Position numbers and translations under genes: made by a program. Positions 1 through 10,361 of a stretch of DNA of 64,000 bases are shown one piece after another. The notes beneath the pieces are model-generated. The model saw only the letters and a program-made list of their open reading frames with translations, had not been told where the DNA came from and ran no database searches. The stretch comes from Pleodorina starrii (taxonomy: Eukaryota; Chlorophyta; Chlorophyceae; Chlamydomonadales; Volvocaceae): positions 2,108,001-2,172,000 of the forward strand of contig BRXU01000001.1 of the NCBI GenBank assembly GCA_030267565.1, written 5' to 3'. Within the stretch, counting starts at the first letter, position 1. Every line of letters starts with the position of its first letter.

Positions 1-841
1 GCCGGTCACGAACACAGTCAGGGCGTTCAGCGTAGCGGTGATGATGGCGCCGGCCACAGCCGTCTTGGAGCGGTCGCGCAGGGTCTCGGACTGGAAGAGC
101 GGCACCTCCAGAATGTTCAGGAAAGAGTCTGCAGGTAAGGCGGAACACGAACCAATTTAGGACGACTATGACAATTAACCATATGCTTTAATTGACGTTT
201 GGCGAGAAATTAAGCATGAACATCCTACACGGGAAGGGGGTACGCAATACTTACTCGAAGTGTAGATAAACAGAAGGGTGCCAACAACGTAGAGACCCAG
301 AAGCGAGCCCTTAAGGCCAGCCAGCTTTCCCTCGACCAGGACGGCGTACAGGCCAATGGCGCCAATGACATACTGATAGGACGCGATGAACCAGTAGACT
401 GCAAGCAAGGCAAGACGGCGGCAGGCGGGTAGGTGAGAAAGTTCCGAGACGCCAGAATTCACCCATGCTAGTATGACATTAAAGCATACGTATCAAGCAA
501 GAAGCTTCCGGTGGTCGCCTGGCTCAAGGTTCGGGTCAAACATCCAAGGCGATGTCTGGCAACGGGGACCCCGATTCCGTCGAAGCATTCTCACAGCGGT
601 AAATCTTCTTGCAGGTGAGCACACTGGCGCTGAAGCCGCCGATCTCGCCCAGCGCGTTGGTGTTGCCTTCGTACATCCCGTCATCGTGGCACTCGTTTTG
701 GAGCGAGGCCAGGCCCCCCAGGAAAATTGTGGCGCTCATCACAGCGAGAGAAAGCACAGCAAAAAGGACGCTGTTATACTTCAGGCCGAAGCCACCGGAG
801 CAGGACACGTCAAGTTTGACCTGGCACATTCTTCCGGAGTC
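1..841 (-). CDS. Four-helix membrane protein, 3' part of gene runs off the window
   Basis: Three exons are visible on the minus strand: 841-595, 398-255 and 128-1, the last continuing past position 1. Donors read GTGAGA and GTAAGT, acceptors end in CAG (TAG at 842), and the codon phases join correctly. The product has four hydrophobic stretches: one near YNSVLFAVLSLAVMSATIF, one across the first exon junction (YWFIASYQYVIGAIGLYAVL), one at LLGLYVVGTLLFIYTS, and one at AVAGAIITATLNALTVF. A Cys-containing, acidic loop lies between helices 1 and 2. This four-span layout resembles small tetraspan or MARVEL-like proteins, but I recognise no family motif. The first visible Met is at 829. The frame also continues upstream to a possible acceptor at 842, so an additional 5' exon is likely. 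Function unknown. Confidence 0.6.
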
Positions 842-3529
842 CTAAGCAGTCAACGAGGTTCAGTAATGTATACAAGGAACAGTATGTGTCGTTGTTTGTA
901 ATACAGAGATGCGTTCGCGAAAGCTTATGTAGTTGTCTAGTTTCGAGAAGCTTTATGCCAACGCAGAGGTAACGGATCCTGTTGTACAAGCATTCAAAGC
1001 TGACGCGGAGGGCGGAGCTCCGGAGCACTGTTGGCGACGCATGCGTTCCATAATGACAAAGTTGAATCTGCAATTGCTCGTTAAAACAACGCGATACTGC
1101 GGCCGTTGCGTGGACCGAACCTGGACAACACGCGCCGCCACCAACCGTCAAAAGTCTCGCGACCACCAGCAACAATCAACCCAATACGACAACGCACAAA
1201 CAAGTAAATGTTTTTTAAGTTTGCGGTATCGTGTCGTGACTGCCAGTGACCGACAGTACCGACAGTCCGACACCGTCGAACGACATGAGTTCACTTCTGG
1301 AGACATAGTACAAGAATGGCGGCCGACCTCCGTGCCATGGGTGTAAGGGTCGTGCCACGCCGTGCCGCGTTGTGCCCATCGCACAGCCGGTTTGGACGTT
1401 GGACAGCGTGAAGTTAGGCTCGCTGCAGGGGTGGCATAGTTGTTCCGATACCACGGGCTGGCCGTGCACTCACAGGTCTCTCTGGCTTCGTATGCCGTCA
1501 ACTCTTATAAGGTTCTTTCATTCCCCTTCTCTGTCATTTGCGTGACTATCGAGTGGCGGCAATGGCCATCCGGCCTTGAGGGCTCCTCGCATAAGGTGGA
1601 ACTGGCGGAAAAGAACACCTCCTCGACCGGCGGCCCCCTACCTCACGCACCCTGCGCATCGTCCACGAAGCAAGCCACAAAGCACAGCGCCATCGGCATT
1701 TTAGCGTCGTCACGATACGTTTACTGTCGGCCTTCGCACCACTAGGCCTTTTTTGCAATGGGCTTTTGACCAAAGCGGTGAGCCAGCGGGCAAAACCCTA
1801 GCACCCTAACCCGAAGCCCGCGCGTGCGATTCTTGCACCTGAGTGGTCAGCCTGGCTCTTCGTAACCGGCGATCTAGGCTGGCTTGGAAGCCCAGGCACA
1901 ACCTTTCGCCGGCAAGGACCTTGCGCGTCATCATTGCTTGAGTGTGGTGCCCCTCGTCGCTCGTCCGGTTGATGTGGGTCGCACTCTTACGGCATTCTTA
2001 CGCCCCAGTGCTCTGGCTCAGCCAGTGATGTCCTGTACTGGGGAGCCAGAGGGTGGCGGATGGGTGCGCAATGCTCCACAATTCGGGCAGCCATCTGCAC
2101 ACCCGGGTTGCCAGACGGCAGCAACAGATTGCTTTCAAGATGCGCTCAAAACGCATCTTTTGGGCTCGCGGGGCCGGCTACTCGGCGCGTGCTGCTGTTA
2201 TTGGCGACCGTCCATTGGGGAGCAAGCGCTGATACGCAACGTACCACGCACGTGGAATCGCACGGAAAAGCACATGTCTGCCGGTCGGCTAGGACTCCAT
2301 CTCCAGTGCCGGTACCAGTGCCACGCAGCGGCAGCTACCCAGCTTGACATCGCACCGAATGTCATTAGAACCGAACCTTTTGTTGGCGCATACCGCAACC
2401 ATGTATGAATCTCATTTAACAGCGGACCCAAATGGATCACCGGTGCATTCCGCACCTGGACACCTGCCGCAGCCGAAGCCCAAACCGCGGAGGATGGGCC
2501 CGAAGCGATCAGAGACACGACCCTGAATAGCCCTGGTTCCAAACCGCAGGCGGAAGCCCGGTAACGATCGGTGCACTGCTGCAGGCCGTGCAGCAAACCG
2601 GGCAAATCGACAAGCGCCACGTGCGGCTGTGCCGGCTGATTGTCAGGCCATGTCATAACATGTGACGTTCGGCTAACCTAATGTGGCACCGCAAAAGGCC
2701 CGCGCATGTGAGGGGCGTATCCAAAGCTGGGTCCGCCGCGAACTCCTGGGGTCTTGAGCTCCTCAGGGCTCCTTCGCTCCGTGGCGAAGCCCGAATGTAG
2801 TTTAGCTATTCGTTTTGCTACTTTGGCTAATGCAACAATACCGTAGGATGTAAGGGTAGCGCTTTGCTTTCGAGCAAGATCTGCTAGACCTGCTGGAGCT
2901 TGCCGACGTTTTGGATTTGAACCAGTCTGTTCTGTGCTGCACATTGTAGCGTGGACGATAGCTGAGGCTGCAAGGCTGCACGGCGCTTCACCGAGCCCGC
3001 TCGGGGCTGCCCGAGGTGACGCGCTCTAGCACGCTCTGCCAAAAGGGCACAAAGCGCTTCACAGCCGCCGCTTAAGCTTGCATCTGCTGGGCAGGTTTAC
3101 GGCGTCGTTGCTGCAGTGGGTTTCAGATCCAGGGGTGGCGCCTGGTGGCGGGCACGGGCGGGCCCTGGCGGGCCCTGGCGGGCCAACTGGCCACGAATTG
3201 CGCCGGAGGCAACAACTGCGTGCACACATCATCACTTTCTGCGCTGCAAGTGATTAAATCGCGCCCGAAGCGCTTCAGAAATGCTGCACCTTGGCCTCAG
3301 GGGTCTTCTGCCAGTCTGGGCACCTGTCACCGACCTGCACCATTACTTAGACTGGGAATTGAACTTTTTGGAACCGCCGTAAGCGGTGGGAATAAAGCGC
3401 CGATATCCTCACTCCAATTGTAATATTTACGTCTTTAACAAGGGTTCGAAATGACTTAACGACGATCGGGTTCCACCAGAGTGTTCCACAGATTGGAAGC
3501 GGTGCTTGTTCAAAAGCGCACATGGTCTC
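842..3529. other. Intergenic, no supported gene
   Basis: Only short overlapping open frames occur here and none shows a family motif or a coherent splice structure. The 5' end of the leftmost membrane-protein gene probably lies in the first few hundred bases. A short GC-rich tandem (GGCGGGCCCT type) sits near 3155-3190. I see nothing else. Confidence 0.5.
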
Positions 3530-6221
3530 ATGGCCGCTGCGCATTTAAACATTGCACGGTGCTCGGGCGCATGGAGCAGGCATACTCATGCGAATGGGGC
3601 TCCTGCTGTCCCTCCGTCGGCGTCCCACATGGCGGCTGCTCACTGGCGTGCCGGCGCCCGCTTTGGGGCATGGCATAGCTTTGAACGGCAGCATCGGTGC
3701 ATCAGTGTCATCGCAAATGGCGCCAACAGCAGCCTGCCCAAGCACCAGACATGGCTGGCGCAAGGGCACGCCGACGCCCCGGACTCGCCGTTCCATGAGC
3801 TTAGGCTGAGCGAGGCGGAACGCAACGTGAGTAAAGATGAGGTCATGCTGCCATTCTGCTCACGCTCGAGACCGCAACTTTGCTGTTTTTTCCTTCCGGC
3901 AAGTGCCGAGCTCAGCATTCCGAACCCAACGCCAATTGCTGTTGTGCGCAGGCAGGCGGGCGGCGCCATAGGCCGCAGGAATTACTCATTTCTGTTGAGC
4001 CCCGATGGACAACAGCCGGCCGTCACGGTTGATTGGGCAAGCATCTTCCATGACCCGACCAAGCCTCTTGTCGTGGACCTTGGCTGCGGCGCCGGACGTT
4101 ACGTGCTGTTGATGGCCGTCCGCAAGGGACCTGGCAAGAACTATCTGGGAGTCGATGTCCATAAGGCGGTGAGAGCTCAGGGCGGATAAGGCCGGGTCCG
4201 GGGATGTGCTCTCAGGACACTCCCAGGGTCAGTGAGCATGTAGCACTGGCCCTGCAGAAGTCATCAGTTGATGTTGAGAGGCACCACCTGGCTCTTGGCG
4301 GCGCTCGGCCCCGCCTGCACGACACGGGCATCCTTTTGCGTTGTGTATTGTACGGCAGCTCTCGAAGCAGTTGATTGCCTAATCCCTGTGGCATCTGCTG
4401 TCAAAAGGACTGCCACAGCAAGCATAGCTCCTATTATAGGTGCGCGGTATTCTCTACCACACCGCGTCACTGTCGGAGGGAGCTAACAAAACCTGGCTTC
4501 TTGCATGGATGCATACCGTTACAAACCAGCACACGTGTTTCGTTGTACGGCAGCTCTCGAAGCAGTTGATTGCCTATACTCGGTGGCATCTGCTGTCAAA
4601 AGGACTGCCACAGCAAGCTAAGTTCCTATTATAGGTGCGCGGTTTTCTCTACCACACCGCGTCACTGTCGGAGGGAGCTAACAGAACCTGGCCTCTTGCA
4701 TGGATGCATACCGCTACCGTGCTGTACTACAAAATGTTTTGGGGTGATCGGACACTGGCAAGGTGAGGCCCTTGGGCCCAGGACCCGACCCCGACTGCAT
4801 TAACTTGGGATTCCATAACGCGAACGCAGCCAAACAGCTCAGCACGTGTTTCGTTGTACGGCAGCTCTCGAAGCAGTTGATTGCCTATACTCGGTGGCAT
4901 CTGCTGTCAAAAGGACTGCTACAGCAAGCATAGTTCCTATTATAGGTGCGCGGTATTCTCCACCACACCGCGTCACTGTCGGAGGGAGCTAACATACACT
5001 TGACCATTTCCTGAAACCCTTACTGACACGGATGAAGTGCGCGCCGAACTTGCTCGTCGCTTTTTTCATTCGCCGGGCCGCGATCCTTCCCCCACGCCCC
5101 TGCTTGTTGCCGTCGGACCCCCCAGCCCGCGACCTGAGTCCAGACCGCTCTTGTCCGTTCACGGTTCACCCACCTGCTGACGCTCTTCGCTCTCCTTCCC
5201 CTGCCCCCTTCCACCAACGCAGCTCCTGGACCGAGCCAACGGCTGGGCCGCCGCGAGGTCCCTCTCGGGCCACGTGCACTACCTCCAGGCCAACGCGGTC
5301 GTGTCTGCAGGCGCGCTGCTGGGCTCTTACCCTGGTCCAGTCGAGCTGGTCAGCATCCAGTACCCCGACCCACAGCAGCGGCGGCAGCGCCACATTGTGG
5401 GTCGGGAGCTCGTGGAGGCGCTCGCGGCGGTGCTCCAACCCGGAGGTGCGTGTCCAGATACCGTGTTTGTGTGTGCGTCTAGAGATGCTGCGTATCGTGA
5501 TGGTGGTGACACCGAGCATTCGTTACTTCACGACTGCACTTGTGCGCGTACCTTACCCTCTCCTTATAAAGCATTGCATGGCGCGTTGATTTGTTGGGTG
5601 CTATGGGTCGTTGGGCTCGTGGCTGATGGGCTGAGTCGAGATACTGGACGGCACTGCACTTCACTTAACTTATGCTGCCTCTGTCGGTGCTGTTGTTTGT
5701 TTGGCCCCGCAGCGCGTGTGTACCTGGCCTCGGACTTTGAGGACACGGCGGCCTTCATGCGCAACGCTTTTGAGCGGCACGGGAGCGGCGCCTTCAGGGT
5801 CGACGACGTCCACGCCAACCAGCCGGTGTTTCCGTGCACGCCCGCGGCGGCTGTGGCCGCGGCAGCGGTGGCGACTTCGGGAGGTCGTAAATCGTCGCCG
5901 GAGGCGATTGGGAGCACATCAGAAGCGGAGGAGACGCGGCCCTCGAGCAGTGAGGCTGGCGGTGCCGTGCGCCCAACCTCGTCGGCATCGTCACTGCCTG
6001 GAGGAGTGGAAACAACGAGCGGGAGCGGGCAGCCCGAGGGCGCGTCTGAGCGTGGGGCGAGCGCGGGTGTGGTGGATGAGGACGACCTGTTGTGGTTTCA
6101 GGGGTCGTGGGAACGGGCAGGCTGGTTGGTTGAGAATCCCGTAGGAGCACCGACGGAGCGGGAGGTTTACCAGATGGCGACGAAGGGTCCAGTTTACCGT
6201 GCCCTGTTGGTCCGCATGTGA
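3530..6221 (+). CDS. tRNA (guanine-N7)-methyltransferase, plant TrmB/TRM8 type
   Basis: The product should transfer a methyl group from S-adenosylmethionine to N7 of guanine in tRNA, classically G46. Exons are 3530-3826, 3956-4168, 5223-5445 and 5713-6221 (413 aa, all phases consistent). The SAM-binding motif VVDLGCGAGR lies at about residues 138-147. It is followed by NYLGVDVHKALLDRANGW, the usual TrmB helix region. The family PDP motif reads SIQYPDP at about 214-220. The C-terminal GWLVENPVGAPTERE and PVYRALLVR match plant homologues. The last exon has an inserted Ser/Gly/Ala-rich stretch of roughly 80-100 residues before the C-terminal motif, probably disordered. The ATG at 3530 is the first in frame; the N-terminal 90 residues are unconserved and could be a transit peptide. 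Intron 2 (1054 nt) holds three repeat copies. Confidence 0.88.
4351..4993. repeat. Three spaced direct repeats (about 140-170 bp) within an intron
   Basis: Near-identical copies lie at 4351-4520, 4546-4718 and 4857-4993, all inside intron 2 of the tRNA methyltransferase gene. Each begins TACGGCAGCTCTCGAAGCAG and contains CTATTATAGGTGCGCGGT followed by ACACCGCGTCACTGTCGG. In each, CGCGGT can pair with ACCGCG to form a small hairpin. Copies 2 and 3 are preceded by CACGTGTTTCGTTG. The spacers differ, so this is not a simple satellite. No coding potential is seen. Confidence 0.85.
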
Positions 6222-6330
6222 TTTCGCTGCAGAGGAATGTTGTGGCTGAGGGTGGCGTGACTGCCAGGCATGTGAGACAAAGTCTCACCGCTGCCCTTGC
6301 TCAATGAATGCTGTTCGAGGAGAGTTTGTT

Positions 6331-6335
6331 TGTAA
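6331..6335 (+). terminator. TGTAA poly(A) signal of the tRNA methyltransferase gene
   Basis: TGTAA lies 110 nt after the stop codon. This pentamer is the typical polyadenylation signal of chlamydomonadalean algae. Confidence 0.5.
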
Positions 6336-6612
6336 TTCAATCGCAGCATTTGGGTTGCTTGGCGGCAAGTCTCGAACTCCATAAGCCTAGATCGTTGAGG
6401 CGCCAACTGTAATCAACTGTGGAAGTCAATCCGTCGACCTATCAAGCCGCCAACATTGCCTATCACCTGCCCTAATTGCGCTTGCATATTGCAAAGGGCA
6501 TCTGGTATGTCATGTCCTACAAGTGACCCGTAGAAACCTGGTGTTTGTCAAGCATCGATCTTCGCTCAACTTAACAGCGCCTTTCAGACTGGGATAAGCA
6601 CTTCTTGTGCTG

Positions 6613-9497
6613 ATGGTAGAAGCTGAGCCATTATGGACGCTGCAAATCAAACACGGCGCCCAGCAGCTGGAGTTGTCGCTGCCTGCCTCGGCAAAAGTGC
6701 AGGAGCTGCAAGAGAGGCTGCAGGAGCTTACTGGCGCATTTGTTCGGAAACAGAAGCTGATCTTTAAAGGAAAAGTACGTCGCAGGCGCCAGCGGATAAG
6801 GCGATTTCACTAGGGTCAAATTGCCATCTAGGCAGCTCGGGGCCTTTTCAACATTAAGCTTCGCAATTTCAGATACTTTATACTTCCGTTTGATCGGAAT
6901 CGCAACACTCCTGGGCGGTGCCTCCTGTGTTGCCCACGGCACCGCGACGCCTCCCCCCCCCCCGGTTGCATCCCCCGACCCCGCCGCGCAGGTGCTGGCA
7001 GCCACCCATGACCTCGCCAAGGCGGGCCTCGCAAACGGCGCCAAGCTGATGCTGCTGCTCAGCGACGGCACCGCCGTGGCCACGCAGGGTCAGCAGGCGC
7101 TGCAGCAGCAGAAGAAGGCGCGGCAGGACGAGGCGGCGGCGCGCGTGCGCGAGCTGTACGCGCAGGCCAAGGGCGGCGCCCTGGGCGGCGCGGCGGCCGC
7201 CGCCGTCGCTGCCGCCGCGGCCCCGGCCGCCCGCAAGGAGCCCGCAATCGACTGGGCGGAGCGCAAGCGCACCTGGGAGAAGACGGCCATCATCTCCCTC
7301 CGCGACCTGGGCCTCTCCACCCTGCCAGACGACCTGTTCGCCTCCGGACTGGACGCCGCCCGCGTCGCCGACCTGTCCCACAACGCCCTGGCCCGCCTGC
7401 CGCCATCCATCAGCCGCCTGACGGGGCTCCACACGCTCAGATTGGAGCGCAACTGCCTGGGCACAGGCGCTGCCGCGGTCGCGGCCTGTGGATCCGCCCC
7501 GGGGGGCTCGGGGGCCTCGGGGTCGGGGTCGGGGGGCGAGGGGTCGGCGGGTTTGGCCTGGGAGGCGCTGGGGGCGCTGAGCGGCCTCACGTGCCTCAGT
7601 TTGGACCACAACGGCCTGGAGGCGCTGCCGGACGCGGGCATATCGGGGCTGCGGTCGCTGCAGGTAGGGGCTGCGGCGGGGGGAAGGGAGCTACGGTAGG
7701 TAAAAAGAAGATACCGCAGCGGAGACGGAGACGGCGTTAGCGAACGAGGTGGGGGTGACGGCAGCATGGCAGGCGGGGGCTGCGCTGTGTCTGCGCCGCG
7801 CTGCGATGCGATGCGATGCATGCACGGGGTAATGATGTGTGACGGCGGCGTGTGACGGGGGCGTGTGCAGGTGCGTGAGTGAGGGAGGGAGGGAGCGCCG
7901 AGTCGCACAGAAGAGGTCTCCTCCCCCTCCCCTGACCCCCTGGGCTCCCTCCTCCCTCCCCCCTCTTCCGGTCCCCGCAGGTCCTCAGTGTGAGCCACAA
8001 CGCCCTGACGGCACTGCCCCAGGCGCTGGGCCAGCTGGGGGCGCTGCAGGTGCTGCTGGCGGACAGCAACAGACTGGAGGCACTGCCGGACAGCATTGGT
8101 GAGGGAGGCGAAGGGGGGGGGCCGGGGGGGCCGGTGCTGCCCTTGTCTTGTATATTAGGAGGGCGTGCGGCCAGGGAAGGGGCGGAGGCTGCGTAGGAAG
8201 GGGGCCGACTGATGCGGAGGGCCGTGTACGACAGGGCGGAGGCGGAGGGCCGTGTACGGTTGCAGCGGCGAAGCATGCAACCCTTGTATGTTAGTATCGC
8301 ACGCCCACAACCCTTTTTTCTTTCACGCACACCACGTCCCCCTGTCGCCCTTTGACTGGGCCCCTCCCTGTCTCCTGTCGGCTGTCTCCGCCGCAGCAGC
8401 CGCTGCCGCCGCACCCTCCCCTAACAGCCTGGCTGTGTGTCTTTGCCCCCTGGCTGGCTCCTCCTGCCCTGCTGCTGCTCCTGTTCCCACTCCTGCCCCC
8501 GCTCCCACTCCTGCTCCCGCTCCCGCGCGTATGCCTGCGTCTGCTGGCGGGTGCGGTCTGCGTTGTCTGGTGTGTGCGTGTGTGCGTTGTCTGGTGCGTG
8601 TGTGTGTGTGTGTGTGTGTCCTCCTCCTCCTCCTCACCTCCTCAGGCGGCTGCAGCTCCCTGGTGGAGCTGTCCGCGAAGGGGAACCGCATCCGGGAGCT
8701 GCCCCCGGGGATGGCGGGGCTGAACAAGCTGCAGAGCGCAAGACTGGATGGGAACATGTGAGTGTGTGTATGTGTGTGTGGGGGGGGGTGTCAGGAGGTG
8801 TGCATGAGTGTGTGAGAGTGAGGGAGTGAGAGGGGGGGGCATGTGCCAGGGGAGGCCGTGCGGCCGTGTGGCAAGGAGGGCCTGAGGGGTGGAGGTGGTG
8901 GGGCAGGGAGGGCGAGGAGGGGAAGGAGGGAGTGACGGGCGAGGGATCAGGCGGTCTGCGGGGCCGGGAGCAGAGGGGGCGGGGGGCAACCTCCTGCCCC
9001 TGGCGCTGCCGCACCGCTCGCTGCGCCGGGCAACGGCTGCTTCCCTCTCCCTCCCCCCTCGCCGCGCGCTTCACTCCTCGCTCTCCTTTCGTGCTCCTTG
9101 CCTCTGGGCGAAAATTCCCACAGCCAATGCCGCCCGCAACCAACGCCTGTTAATCTGAGCGTATGTGTAATGTCAATTGTGCGTATGTGTGTGCGTGTGT
9201 GTGTGTTTGTGTTTTTGTCCTAGCAGGATCGCTGCCGTGCCGCCCGCCGTGCTGCGCGACTGCGCCAGTCTGTCCAGCCTGTCGCTCCAGGGGAACCCCA
9301 TCACCGCCGACCAGCTGCGCTCCACGCCGGGTTTTGCGGCATACGACGCCCGGCGGGTGGCGCGCTGCAACAAGCAGCTGGATGCGGGGGTGCTGCTGCA
9401 CGCCAGCCGCACGTTTACGGAGGGGGCGGAGGACCGACAGTGGAGCAGATGGGCGGGAGGGGGCGGAGGGGGAGGGGGCGGAGGAGCGGGGAAATAA
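6613..9497 (+). CDS. Ubiquitin-like and leucine-rich-repeat protein (At2g30105-like)
   Basis: Five exons (6613-6774, 6992-7663, 7981-8098, 8646-8757, 9227-9497) give 444 aa with consistent phases. Residues 1-75 form a ubiquitin-like fold: WTLQIKHGAQQLELSLP, then RKQKLIFKGK joined by splicing to VLAATHDLAK, then GAKLMLLLSDG. An Ala/Gln-rich linker and a conserved segment (ERKRTWEKTAIISLRDL) follow. Then come several leucine-rich repeats, e.g. RVADLSHNALARLPPSI, LTCLSLDHNGLEALP, VLSVSHNALTALPQALG and SLVELSAKGNRIRELP. The end (SLSLQGNPITADQLRS, NKQLDAG) matches the plant protein LRR repeats and ubiquitin-like domain-containing protein. Its biochemical role is not established; LRRs suggest a protein-binding adaptor, possibly linked to ubiquitin pathways. 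Introns are rich in GT and C-tract simple repeats. Confidence 0.88.
7696..7745 (+). repeat. 44-nt dispersed element, copy A (intronic)
   Basis: Core GGTAAAAAGAAGATACCGCA continues through GCGGAGACGGAGACGG and ends CGTTAGCG. It lies just inside an intron of the LRR gene. An almost identical copy occurs inverted near 14258-14308 and a diverged copy at 14629-14677, both in the aldo/keto reductase gene. Confidence 0.7.
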
Positions 9498-10361
9498 TTA
9501 CGAACCGCAGCTGAGCAAGCGCGCCTTGGGTGAGGTGTTGGCGTGGAGCAGGGAAAGGAGGAGGGGGAGGGGAAACGGTGTGCCTGGTTCGTTGGTTGGG
9601 TGGCTGCCGCCACCAAGGAACCCGCTCCGCCACTGCGGAGTGCACGACGGGCAGAGGCGAGCACAGCGCGAGGAAGGGCTGAAATGGAAGAGCGGACGTG
9701 GGCGGACAGCGCCGCGCGCTGGGGAAGGTTGCCAGTGTAACGGGCGTAACGGAGCTGCGTCGGGGCTTGCTGGGATTTTGTGAACTGCGGCTGTATGCGC
9801 GTGTGGCGCGGGGCGGGGAGTGTGGGCAGATGGCGGCACCGCAGCTGGATGCGTTGGGTCGCCGCGTTCCGGAAGACGGCAGACGCGATGCAAAGATGTG
9901 GGGTCTGAGTGTTCAGATGGCGGGGGTGGAGGAATGTGAAGGGCGGGGTGGTGTCCCTGGTGTCCGAGTCACGATGCCGTCGTGAGTTGCGGTCTCGGAT
10001 GCCCCGAGCTCCCGACGCGGTGCGAGGTTGCACAGCCACGCGATGCCGGAATGTATCGAAGCCATTTGCAGTGAGCGTTTTGTGAAGTGGGCATCAGGCT
10101 GTGGAAAGGGGGGTGTTTCCTTGGCAGCACGGAACGCTGCAAGCATAATGCCGACGGACATAGTAGTGATCACGGCAACCTTCCTGTTCGCACCGTAACA
10201 GCTAGGCTTCATATAAGTTTATGCATAAATTTACTTTTCATAGGTTCTAGCAGTTGACGGCCCCTAAGTCGCCTTGCAAATCTCAGGTAGTCCCCTAGCA
10301 TTTCTCAACACGCCAACCCTCGCCAGCCACCGAGCCATATTACAGGCCCAACTCGAGGACC
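9498..10361. other. 3' UTR and intergenic region
   Basis: This spacer between the LRR gene and the aldo/keto reductase gene shows no supported reading frame. It holds one TGTAA signal at 9736-9740. The rest is presumably 3' UTR followed by the promoter of the downstream gene. Confidence 0.5.
9736..9740 (+). terminator. TGTAA poly(A) signal of the LRR gene
   Basis: TGTAA occurs 239 nt after the stop codon at 9497, within the usual 3' UTR range of green algae. Confidence 0.45.

Noticed and set aside
2678..2944. 88-codon minus-strand frame (MCSTEQTGSNPKRRQ)
   Set aside because: It has fairly normal composition, but there is no family motif, no clear promoter or poly(A) context and no neighbouring exons that join in phase.
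2900..2950. GGATTTGAACC resembling an inverted tRNA T-loop
   Set aside because: The stem does not pair, and no cloverleaf can be drawn around it.
8577..8622. (GT)n stretch as a regulatory element
   Set aside because: Simple GT tracts occur in several introns here and give no sign of a specific function.
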